This document shows positions 13,515-19,552 of a DNA stretch of 19,552 nt, piece by piece. How positions within the stretch are numbered: position 1 is the first letter of the stretch; each line of letters begins with the position of its first letter. Both the position numbers and the translations under genes were made by a program. Source of the DNA: DASSTJ01 sp035707965 (lineage in GTDB: Bacteria; Actinomycetota; Actinomycetes; Actinomycetales; Angustibacteraceae); assembly GCA_035707965.1 (NCBI GenBank), contig DASSTJ010000050.1, forward strand, positions 1-19,552. The letters run 5' to 3'. Under the pieces are notes generated by a model that did not search any database, was not told the DNA's origin, and saw nothing but the letters and a program-made list of their open reading frames with translations.

Positions 13515-13769
13515 CTCGAGGCGGACCTGCGTGATGCGCGTCAGCACCCGCAGCCTCAGCTCGTCAGGGGCCTTCTCGCAGGCGCAGCTGCGGCGGACCA
13601 CCGCCTTCAGCACCTCGTCCATGTGGTACTCGCGCAGGCAGGCCGCGCACTCCTCGAGGTGCTGCTTGATCTTGGCGCAGTCCAACGTGTCCATCTCGTT
13701 GTCGAGGTACTCGAACACCCGGTCGAGAACCTCCGAGCAGTCCGTCTCGTGGGGCTTGCCGCAGCTCAC
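13503..13769 (-). CDS. rsrA: anti-sigma factor RsrA (ZAS family, thiol-redox sensor)
   Basis: 88 residues, GTG 13769 overlapping the sigR stop by 4 bp (GTGA), so it is translationally coupled and made in proportion to its target. The zinc-binding anti-sigma motif H-x3-C-x2-C is present as H37-C41-C44, and C3, H7 and C11 are all at the positions known in S. coelicolor RsrA. C62 and C64 replace the CC pair near 61-62. Known mechanism: the reduced zinc protein holds SigR inactive, and oxidation by disulfide stress forms a disulfide, expels zinc and frees SigR. The C-terminal helix (ELRLRVLTRITQVRLELEG) is short. The last codons lie inside a 17-bp tandem duplication. Confidence 0.95.
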   Translation of the reverse strand: MSCGKPHETDCSEVLDRVFEYLDNEMDTLDCAKIKQHLEECAACLREYHMDEVLKAVVRRSCACEKAPDELRLRVLTRITQVRLELEG

Positions 13770-14467
13770 GCGTCGCTCCCCGGGCCACTCGTCGCGCCGG
13801 CGAGACCTCGCTCGGCCGCGTAGTCCTCGAGCAGGGCGCGCAGCTGGCGCCGCCCCCGGTGGAGCCGGGACATCACGGTGCCGATGGGGGTGCCCATGAT
13901 CTCCGCGATCTCCTTGTACGCGAAGCCCTCCACGTCGGCGTAGTACACCGCCATCCGGAAGTCTTCGGGGATCTTCTGCAGCGCCTCCTTGACGTCGCTG
14001 TCCGGAAGGTGGTCGAGCGCCTCCGTCTCCGCCGACCGGAGCCCCCGGGAGGAGTGCGACTCCGCGCGGTGCAGCTGGTAGTCCTCGATGTTCTCGGCGT
14101 CGGACTGCTGCGGCTCGCGCTGCTTCTTGCGGTACGTGTTGATGTACGTGTTCGTCAGGATGCGGTACAGCCAGGCCTTGAGGTTCGTGCCCGGGCGGTA
14201 CTGGTGGAAGGCGGCGTAGGCCTTGGCGAACGTCTCCTGGACGAGGTCCTCGGCGTCGGACGGGTTGCGCGTCATGCGCAGACCCGCCGAGTAGAGCTGG
14301 TCGAGGTACTGCAGGGCGTCACGCTCGAAGCGCTCGCGACGCTGCTCGGTCGTCTCCGCCTCCGGAGCCCTCGTGGTGTCGTCGACGGGCTCGTCGCCGC
14401 TCGTCACACCGGAGCCGCGCTCGTCTGGGGTGCCCGGCTCCGGGGAGCCGGTGGTCGTGTCTGTCAT
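13766..14467 (-). CDS. sigR: RNA polymerase sigma factor SigR (ECF, thiol-oxidative stress)
   Basis: 233 residues from ATG 14467. An acidic Thr/Glu/Pro-rich tail (1-45) precedes region 2 (LDQLYSAGLRMTRNPSDAEDLVQETFAKAYAAFHQY, with core-binding DAEDLVQETF and -10 recognition LKAWLYRILTNTYINTYRKKQREP) and region 4 (LQKIPEDFRMAVYYADVEGFAYKEIAEIMGTPIGTVMSRLHRGR, a helix-turn-helix reading the -35). These are close to S. coelicolor SigR/mycobacterial SigH. The frame stays open to GTG 14557, which has GGGGAGG 6 nt upstream and would add 30 residues. ATG 14467 has no SD but TACGCT ends 8 nt before it. Two isoforms are therefore likely. The gene is transcribed with rsrA and sits next to an exact SigR-type promoter. 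Confidence 0.95.
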   Translation of the reverse strand: MTDTTTGSPEPGTPDERGSGVTSGDEPVDDTTRAPEAETTEQRRERFERDALQYLDQLYSAGLRMTRNPSDAEDLVQETFAKAYAAFHQYRPGTNLKAWLYRILTNTYINTYRKKQREPQQSDAENIEDYQLHRAESHSSRGLRSAETEALDHLPDSDVKEALQKIPEDFRMAVYYADVEGFAYKEIAEIMGTPIGTVMSRLHRGRRQLRALLEDYAAERGLAGATSGPGSDA

Positions 14468-14556
14468 CGGGGTCCAGCGTAGTCCGGACGCGCACGGGGC
14501 GCCCGAGCGCCCGAACGGCGGACCATCGACCTGATGGGCCGGCACGGCGACCAGCA

Positions 14557-14568
14557 CGGACGTCCTCC
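14557..14568 (-). promoter_or_regulatory. strong SD and alternative upstream start of sigR (long isoform)
   Basis: GGAGG (14564-14568) with a 6-nt spacer to GTG 14555-14557, in frame with sigR and about 36 nt after the expected start of transcription of the SigR-type promoter. It would give a 263-residue form with the extra N-terminus VLVAVPAHQVDGPPF and onward. Confidence 0.65.
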
Positions 14569-14600
14569 CCTAGCTCCTCGACGACCTCGACGGTCGGGTG

Positions 14601-14626
14601 AACGCCGAGCCAGGGTGCGGCATTCC
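14601..14626 (-). promoter_or_regulatory. SigR-dependent promoter upstream of sigR
   Basis: On the minus strand GGAAT (14626-14622), exactly 18 nt, then GTT (14603-14601). This equals the published S. coelicolor SigR consensus GGAAT-N18-GTT. It lies between the SRAP stop and sigR, so sigR-rsrA is predicted to be autoinduced under disulfide stress. Confidence 0.85.
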
Positions 14627-14669
14627 GGACACGGCTCGAGCCGTCGACGCGACCTGGGCAGTCGGCCGG

Positions 14670-15464
14670 CTACACGCCGATCAGCTCGCCGGTCGCCGGG
14701 TCCAGCACGCCCACCAGCTCGGAGGCCGGGGCAGGGTCGAGCAGCTCGGGGCCGGTGTTGCGCACGTTGCCCACCCGTCGCGAGACCGGGTACGTCTCGA
14801 ACCGCCCCGGGGCCACCGGCGCGAGCAGCGCGGAGACCTCGGCCGGCTCGGTCACCGCCGGGTCGAGCCAACGGTCCCACCGGTCGCGCGGCAGCACGAA
14901 CGGCATGCGGTCGTGCAGGAGGTCGAGGCCCGGCTCGGCGTCCGTGGTGATGATGGCGTACGTGGTCAGCCAGGCATCGGGGTCGTCGTCCGGCCGCGTG
15001 TCGTCCCGCCAGAACTCGAAGAGGCCCGCGAACGCCAGCCGGTCGCCGTCCGCCAGCCTCGTGAAGAACGGCTGTCGTCGCGGCTTGCCCTTCTCGTCCG
15101 TGGCGACCGGGCTCTTCTGCCACTCGTACCAGCCGTCAGCCGGAACGAGGCAGCGGCGCGACAGCGCGGCCCGCTGGTAGGCCGGCTTCTCCAGCAGCGT
15201 GTCGGCACGAGCGTTGATCATGCGGTTGCCGACCGACCTGTCCTTCGCCCAGGAGGGCACCAGACCCCACGTCAGCAGGCGGAGCGTGCGCTCTGGCGGG
15301 GCCTGCTTGTCGTCACGCGGCGGCCGCTCGACGACGACCGGCGCCGCGTCGGTAGGCGCCAGGTTGTACTGCGGCCGCAGGGAGCCGCCGGTCTGGTCGG
15401 AGTCGACCTCGAACTCCTCGACGAGGTCGTCCGGGTTCGCCGTCGCCGCATACCTGCCGCACAT
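14670..15464 (-). CDS. SOS response-associated peptidase (SRAP/HMCES/YedK family)
   Basis: 264 residues from ATG 15464, chosen because SRAP proteins must begin Met-Cys: after Met removal C2 becomes the N-terminal nucleophile. The open frame upstream is ignored for that reason. Active-site residues are all present: C2 (MCGRYA), N84 (MINARAD), E114 (GWYEW) and H184 (LLHDRMPFVL). Family members form a stable thiazolidine crosslink with abasic sites in single-stranded DNA, shielding them from breakage, and self-release. The WGLVPSWAKD and RRCLVPADGWYEW boxes are typical. The mycobacterial orthologue (Rv3226c) also lies next to aroA. It is divergent from the DoxX gene across 106 bp. No LexA box was found, despite the SOS name. 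Confidence 0.93.
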   Translation of the reverse strand: MCGRYAATANPDDLVEEFEVDSDQTGGSLRPQYNLAPTDAAPVVVERPPRDDKQAPPERTLRLLTWGLVPSWAKDRSVGNRMINARADTLLEKPAYQRAALSRRCLVPADGWYEWQKSPVATDEKGKPRRQPFFTRLADGDRLAFAGLFEFWRDDTRPDDDPDAWLTTYAIITTDAEPGLDLLHDRMPFVLPRDRWDRWLDPAVTEPAEVSALLAPVAPGRFETYPVSRRVGNVRNTGPELLDPAPASELVGVLDPATGELIGV

Positions 15465-15570
15465 GGGACCACCCTGCCACGGGGGTCTGACCGCGTTCGA
15501 CGCCTCGTGGCCGGGGTCGCGGCGAACCGGTGATGTGGGCAGGATGGGGCGGAGTCGAGCAGGAGGTCCC

Positions 15571-16152
15571 ATGTCCGCCGTACGTCGCATCGCCCGTCCG
15601 CTGCTTGCCACCCAGTTCGTCATCGGGGGGCTGGACGCCTACCGCCACCCGGGCGACCGGGCGAAGACGGCCGCTCCACTGCTCGCGAAGATCGCCCCGC
15701 CGCTCGGGCTCCCGGACGACCCGGAGCTCGTCGTGCGCGCGAACGGCGCCGTGATGATGGGCGCCGGCACGCTCCTGGCCGCCGGCAAGCTGCCCCGGCT
15801 GTCCGCGCTCGCGCTCGCGCTGTCGCTGATCCCCACGACCCTCGCCGGCCACCCCTTCTGGGAGGTCAAGGACCCGAAGCAGCGCAAGGTGCAGCGCCTG
15901 CAGCTGCAGAAGAACCTCAGCATGCTCGGCGGCCTGCTGCTCGCCGTCGTCGACACCGGTGGCAAGCCTGGCCTCGGCTGGCGTGCCCGCCACGCGGCCA
16001 AGGACGCGAAGCGCACGGCCCGCGCGACCAAGCACGAGACCGCCATGATGGCGAAGGCCGCGAAGCGGGAGGCCAAGCTCGCCGCCAGGTCCGCCCGGCA
16101 GGAGGCCCACGACGCCAAGCACCACCTCGCCGACGCGCTCCACGTCGGCTGA
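15571..16152 (+). CDS. DoxX family membrane protein
   Basis: 193 residues from ATG 15571, SD AGGAGG at 15561-15566. Residues about 5-140 resemble the DoxX four-helix membrane domain: RPLLATQFVIGGLDAYRHP, LVVRANGAVMMGAGTLLAAGKLPRLSALALALSLIPTTLAGHPFWE, and KNLSMLGGLLLAVVDTGG. The motif VRANGAVMMGAG followed by TTLAGHPFWE is typical of actinobacterial DoxX proteins. The last 50 residues form an Ala/Lys/His-rich, strongly basic tail (KDAKRTARATKHETAMMAK and onward) that may form a cytoplasmic helix. Function in this group is not known; related proteins take part in redox protection complexes in mycobacteria (with SodA and SseA). Its place beside a SigR locus is compatible with that. Confidence 0.85.
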   Translation: MSAVRRIARPLLATQFVIGGLDAYRHPGDRAKTAAPLLAKIAPPLGLPDDPELVVRANGAVMMGAGTLLAAGKLPRLSALALALSLIPTTLAGHPFWEVKDPKQRKVQRLQLQKNLSMLGGLLLAVVDTGGKPGLGWRARHAAKDAKRTARATKHETAMMAKAAKREAKLAARSARQEAHDAKHHLADALHVG

Positions 16153-16236
16153 GCGCTGCCGCACGTGCCTCCGACGCGCGGACCACACTGCGGTCCCCGG
16201 CCGACCTCGCTGCGGTGACCGGCGAGACTGTCCTGC

Positions 16237-17553
16237 ATGACCCTCGAGACGAGCGCCACCGACCAGCGTGGCTGGACCGCACCGACGGCGCGCGGTCCGG
16301 TCGACGCGACGGTCCGGGTTCCCGGCAGCAAGTCCCTGACCAACCGGCTTCTGGTGCTGGCCGCTCTCGCCGACGGGCCGAGCCGACTGAGCGGGCCGTT
16401 GCGGTCCCGGGACACCCTCTTGATGGCGGACTGCCTGCGAGCACTCGGGGCTGACGTCCGAGACGCCGACGGTGACGCGTCCGCTGAGGGGGTCGACTGG
16501 CTCGTGACGCCGCAGCCGCTGCGGGGGGACGTCACCGTCGACGCTGGGCTGGCCGGCACGGTGATGCGCTTCCTGCCGGCCGTCGCCGCGCTGGCCGACG
16601 GGCCGGTCACGCTGGACGGCGACCCGCGCGCCCGCGAGCGCCCGATGGCACCGCTGCTCGACGCGCTGCGCGCGCTCGGGGTCGGTGTGGACGACGAAGG
16701 GCGCGGCGCCTTGCCCTTCACGGTCCAGGGCACGGGCGGGGTTGCCGGCGGCGAGGTCACCCTCGACGCGTCGGCGTCCAGCCAGTTCATCTCCGGCCTG
16801 CTGCTGGCGGGTGCCCGTTTCGACCGGGGGGTCGTGGTGCACCACGATGGCAAGCCGGTGCCCAGCCAGCCGCACATCGAGATGACCGTCGAGGTGCTGC
16901 GCGACCGCGGCGTGGAGGTGGACGACGGCGAGCCCAACACCTGGCGGGTGTCACCCGGCGCCATCAGCGCCTTCGACGTCGACGTCGAGCCCGACCTGTC
17001 CACCGCCGCACCGTTCCTGGCCGCGGGCCTCGTCACCGGCGGCCGCGTTCACGTACCCGGGTGGCCCGACCACACCACCCAGGCCGGCGACGGCCTGCGC
17101 GACATCCTCGACGCGATGGGCGCGGACGTGACTCTCGACCGCACCGGACTGACGGTGCGCGGTGGCGAGGTGATCGAGGGCGTGGACGTCGACCTCCACG
17201 ACGTCGGCGAGCTCACGCCGGTCGTCGCGGCCCTGGCTGCGCTCGCGCAGTCGCCGTCCTGGCTCCGGGGCATCGCGCACCTGCGCGGTCACGAGAGCGA
17301 CCGCCTGACCGCGCTGGCGACGGAGATCAACGGGCTCGGCGGTCGGGTGACCGAGACGGCCGACGGCCTCCGCATCGAGCCGGCGCCGCTTCACGGCGGG
17401 CGCTGGGCCACCTACCTGGACCACCGCATGGCGATGGCCGGTGCCGTCGTCGGCCTCGCGGTGCCGGGAGTCGTCGTCGAGGACGTCGAGACGACCGCCA
17501 AGACGCTCCCGCGCTTCACGGCGAGGTGGGCCGACCTGCTCACGAGCCACTGA
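16237..17553 (+). CDS. aroA: 3-phosphoshikimate 1-carboxyvinyltransferase (EPSP synthase)
   Basis: 438 residues from ATG 16237. It transfers enolpyruvyl from PEP to shikimate-3-phosphate, the sixth step of the shikimate pathway. Signatures: VPGSKSLTNRLLVLAAL with K32 and R37, AGTVMRFLPAVAALADG (the PEP-binding loop in its actinobacterial form), SSQFISGLLLAG, LRGHESDRLTALATEINGLGG (E and R of the ESDR motif bind PEP), and YLDHRMAMAGAVVGL. The usual Lys before ESDR is His, as in mycobacterial AroA. No good SD is seen before the ATG. The stop overlaps the rsgA start by 1 nt (TGATG), so the two genes are coupled. Confidence 0.96.
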   Translation: MTLETSATDQRGWTAPTARGPVDATVRVPGSKSLTNRLLVLAALADGPSRLSGPLRSRDTLLMADCLRALGADVRDADGDASAEGVDWLVTPQPLRGDVTVDAGLAGTVMRFLPAVAALADGPVTLDGDPRARERPMAPLLDALRALGVGVDDEGRGALPFTVQGTGGVAGGEVTLDASASSQFISGLLLAGARFDRGVVVHHDGKPVPSQPHIEMTVEVLRDRGVEVDDGEPNTWRVSPGAISAFDVDVEPDLSTAAPFLAAGLVTGGRVHVPGWPDHTTQAGDGLRDILDAMGADVTLDRTGLTVRGGEVIEGVDVDLHDVGELTPVVAALAALAQSPSWLRGIAHLRGHESDRLTALATEINGLGGRVTETADGLRIEPAPLHGGRWATYLDHRMAMAGAVVGLAVPGVVVEDVETTAKTLPRFTARWADLLTSH

Positions 17554-18599
17554 TGGCGCGGGGTCGTCAGTACGACGAGAGCGACGTCCGCGTACGCCCG
17601 TCGCGTCGGGGTTCGAGGCCCCGGACGAAGGAGCGGCCGTCGCACTCCGACGCCGAGGGCGGCCTGATCGTCGCGGTCGACCGCGGCCGGTACACGGTGC
17701 TGACCGGCGAGAGGACGTCGAAGCGGCGCGGCGGCGAGCGCACCGTCATCGCGATGAAGGCGCGCGAGCTCGGGCGCAAGTCGGTGGTGGTCGGCGACCA
17801 GGTCGCTCTCGTCGGCGACACCGGCGGCGGCCCGGACGCGCTGGCCCGCATCGTGCGCATCGAGGAGCGGCGGACGTCCCTGCGGCGCACCGCGGACGAC
17901 ACCGACCCGTACGAGCGCGTCATCGTGGCCAACGCCGACCAGATGGCGATCGTCACCGCGCTCGCCGAGCCGGAGCCGCGGCCGCGCATGGTCGACCGCT
18001 GCCTCGTCGCCGCCTACGACGGCGGGCTCGACCCGCTGCTGGTGCTCACGAAGGCCGACCTCGCCGACCCGGCGCCCTTTCTCGCCTCGTACGCCCCGCT
18101 CGACGTGCCCTACGTCGTCACCAGCCGCCGCGACGACGGCACGATCGCGGGCCTGGACGACGTCCGGCAGTCGCTGCGAGGACGACGCACGGTGCTCGTG
18201 GGCCACTCCGGTGTGGGCAAGTCCACGCTCGTCAACCAGCTCGTGCCGGGTGCCGGGCGGTCGACAGGCGTCGTGAACGAGGTCACGGGCCGCGGACGGC
18301 ACACCTCGACGTCCGCCGTCGCCCTGCGTCTGCCCGACCAGGACGGCTGGGTGATCGACACGCCCGGCGTCCGCTCGTTCGGCCTCGCGCACATCGACCT
18401 GGCGCGCATCATCAACGCGTTCCCCGACCTGGAGCCCGGCACCGCCGGGTGCCCTCGTGGCTGCACCCACGACGAGCCCGAGTGCGCCCTCGACGCCTGG
18501 GTCGAGGAGGGCCGCGCCGGTCCCGCCGGCCGCTCCCGGCTCGACTCGCTGCGCCGCGTGCTGCGGGCCCGCGCCGGCGAAGAGCGCTACGGCGACTGA
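17553..18599 (+). CDS. rsgA: ribosome small subunit-dependent GTPase A
   Basis: 348 residues from ATG 17553, one base overlapping the aroA stop; the longer open frame is the aroA shadow. It is a circularly permuted GTPase that assists 30S maturation. A basic N-terminal tail (1-30) and an OB-fold domain (about 35-110) precede G4 LTKADL, then G1 GHSGVGKST (217-225), G2-containing GRGRHTST and G3 DTPGVRSFGL. The C-terminal zinc site reads C300-x3-C304-x-H306-x4-C311, one residue shorter in each gap than in E. coli. Order G4-G1-G3 proves the permutation. The pair aroA-rsgA is conserved in actinobacteria, although the two proteins have no shared pathway. Confidence 0.96.
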   Translation: MARGRQYDESDVRVRPSRRGSRPRTKERPSHSDAEGGLIVAVDRGRYTVLTGERTSKRRGGERTVIAMKARELGRKSVVVGDQVALVGDTGGGPDALARIVRIEERRTSLRRTADDTDPYERVIVANADQMAIVTALAEPEPRPRMVDRCLVAAYDGGLDPLLVLTKADLADPAPFLASYAPLDVPYVVTSRRDDGTIAGLDDVRQSLRGRRTVLVGHSGVGKSTLVNQLVPGAGRSTGVVNEVTGRGRHTSTSAVALRLPDQDGWVIDTPGVRSFGLAHIDLARIINAFPDLEPGTAGCPRGCTHDEPECALDAWVEEGRAGPAGRSRLDSLRRVLRARAGEERYGD

Positions 18600-18614
18600 C
18601 GGGACGACGTCCCG
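18600..18614. terminator. short hairpin between convergent rsgA and DUF2231 genes
   Basis: CGGGAC-GAC-GTCCCG, perfect 6-bp stem with a 3-nt loop, in the 19-nt gap between the two convergent stops. Could end transcription from both sides; small, no U-tract. Confidence 0.45.
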
Positions 18615-18618
18615 ACGC

Positions 18619-19089
18619 CTACCGCTGGTTGCTGCTCGTCACGATGGCCTTCCACACAGCCGACGAGCCTGCCTCCCCGACGCGAACGATCCAGACGACG
18701 GACGCGACGGCAGCGACCACCGAGAGCAGGCCGACCACGGGCACGAGAGGTCCAGAGCGTCGTCCGACCAGCGCGACGAGGACCGCGGCCACCAGCACCG
18801 CGGCGGAGAAGAACCACATCTTCAGGCCGAGGTCGGCGTGGTGGAGGATCTGCGGGTTCAGCGGCAGACGGTGCTCGAGCTTCAGGCCGCTCTCGCGGGT
18901 CACCCACACGAGGCCGAGCACCAGCGCGTCGAGGACCACCACGGGCCAGGCGAAGCGACGTCGCCAGGACGCCCGCCACGGCACCACGGCGGTCACGAGT
19001 GCCATGAGCGGCACGGCCACGATCGTCAGGTGGAGCACGAGGGCGTGCACCGGCAGACCGCGGAAGGTGTCGAACGGCGAGGCGGTCAC
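18619..19089 (-). CDS. DUF2231 family membrane protein
   Basis: 156 residues from GTG 19089, chosen because AGGAG (19095-19099) is 5 nt upstream; the 25-residue extension of the open frame to 19164 is disordered-like and lacks an SD. Four membrane helices are seen: about 13-35, 46-62, 85-107 and 115-136. The first is preceded by FRGLPVHALVLHLTIVAVPLM, the DUF2231 signature in which His residues at the membrane edge suggest haem or metal contact. The loop LEHRLPLNPQILHHADLG holds three more His. The function of DUF2231 is not established. It is convergent with rsgA and divergent from hisN. Confidence 0.82.
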   Translation of the reverse strand: MTASPFDTFRGLPVHALVLHLTIVAVPLMALVTAVVPWRASWRRRFAWPVVVLDALVLGLVWVTRESGLKLEHRLPLNPQILHHADLGLKMWFFSAAVLVAAVLVALVGRRSGPLVPVVGLLSVVAAVASVVWIVRVGEAGSSAVWKAIVTSSNQR

Positions 19090-19250
19090 GGCGTCTCCTG
19101 GGGGTCGGGCCGACGGTCCACGTCGGGTCATGCTGTCCACGGCTGGTGGCCGGCTCCGGTTCACTCCGCCCGTCCTTGCCGACAGCAGACGCTCGCAGCC
19201 GATGCTGAAGGTCCGCTGAGAACGATCGACGGCGCGGTAGCGTGCCGAGC

Positions 19251-19552
19251 GTGCCGACCTACGACGACGACCTCCGCCTGGCGCACGTCATCGCCGACCA
19301 GGTCGACGGCCTCACCATGGACCGCTTCCGGGCCGCCGACCTGCGCGTCGACACGAAGCCTGATCTCACGCCGGTCAGCGACGCCGACGTGAGCGCGGAA
19401 GAGCTCGTACGCAGTCAGCTCAGGCGCACCCGACCGCGCGACATGGTCATCGGCGAGGAGCTGGAGAGCACCGGGCACGGGTCGCGGCGCTGGGTGGTCG
19501 ACCCGATCGACGGCACCAAGAACTTCGTGCGTGGCGTCCCGGTGTGGGCCAC
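19251..19552 (+). CDS. hisN: histidinol-phosphatase, inositol monophosphatase family (3' end outside window)
   Basis: First 100 residues from GTG 19251; GTG 19242 is an in-frame alternative. The pattern DDLRLAHVIADQVDGLTMDRFRA, then DTKPDLTPVSDADVSAEELVRSQL, the metal ligand loop IGEEL, and WVVDPIDGTKNFVRGVPVWA is that of the actinobacterial HisN. The Glu of GEE and the two Asp of DPIDG(T) bind the catalytic Mg ions. It is predicted to dephosphorylate histidinol phosphate in histidine synthesis; family members may also act on inositol phosphates. No SD is seen, but TAGCGT (19238-19243) ends 7 nt before the GTG, so leaderless translation is likely. It is separated from DUF2231 by a 161-bp divergent region. 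The C-terminal part is cut off by the window edge. Confidence 0.92.
   Translation, partial: MPTYDDDLRLAHVIADQVDGLTMDRFRAADLRVDTKPDLTPVSDADVSAEELVRSQLRRTRPRDMVIGEELESTGHGSRRWVVDPIDGTKNFVRGVPVWA

Noticed and set aside
16180..16196. GGACC-N7-GGTCC hairpin after the DoxX gene
   Set aside because: A 5-bp stem with a 7-nt loop in GC-rich DNA is not enough to call a terminator.
1..19552. CRISPR arrays, tRNA/rRNA genes, insertion sequences, prophage genes
   Set aside because: No regularly spaced repeats, no tRNA-like fold and no transposase or integrase motif were found.

Overview
The window comes from a high-GC actinomycete. This is supported by the strong GC bias, GTG/TTG starts, a SigR/RsrA redox pair, the 24-residue actinobacterial ribosomal protein bL37 and a HisN-type phosphatase. 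I cannot place it lower than Actinomycetota from sequence alone. The part from about 13.3 kb to the end is a conserved actinobacterial core block also known from Mycobacterium and Streptomyces (bL37, rsrA-sigR, SRAP protein, aroA-rsgA, hisN). The part before about 13.2 kb is more variable.

Layout. 1-1655: end of an ABC ATPase translationally coupled to a DUF6297-type membrane protein. 1788-3757: DUF3311 protein coupled to an MctP-like monocarboxylate/Na+ symporter, ended by a 14-bp hairpin. 3937-5643: a ThDP enzyme of the mycobacterial IlvG type. 5708-6289: a GNAT acetyltransferase. 6389-6784 (-): an FlK-like hot-dog thioesterase with a copy of the same 60-bp palindromic element on each side. 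6881-7978 (-): an orphan PilT ATPase, divergent from an exported beta-rich protein with atypical codon use (8302-9180). 9235-12154 (-): a possible signalling operon made of a 24-codon peptide gene, a canonical membrane HD-GYP protein and a second, degenerate HD protein. It is divergent from an unrecognised 221-residue protein (12557-13222) across a 400-bp intergenic region rich in palindromes. 13333-19552: the core block.

How the genes work together. Two themes stand out. The first is c-di-GMP/surface signalling: PilT, an HD-GYP pair, a micropeptide and an exported adhesin-like protein lie within 7 kb. The second is thiol-oxidative stress control: sigR is preceded by an exact GGAAT-N18-GTT SigR-type promoter. 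This promoter is followed by a strongly SD-equipped upstream start codon and then by a second in-frame start 30 codons later. That reproduces the two-isoform autoregulatory loop known from Streptomyces coelicolor. The remaining genes are central metabolism (AroA, HisN, IlvG-like), ribosome biogenesis (RsgA, bL37), abasic-site repair (SRAP) and small membrane proteins (DoxX, DUF2231).

No tRNA, rRNA, CRISPR array, transposase or phage gene was seen.
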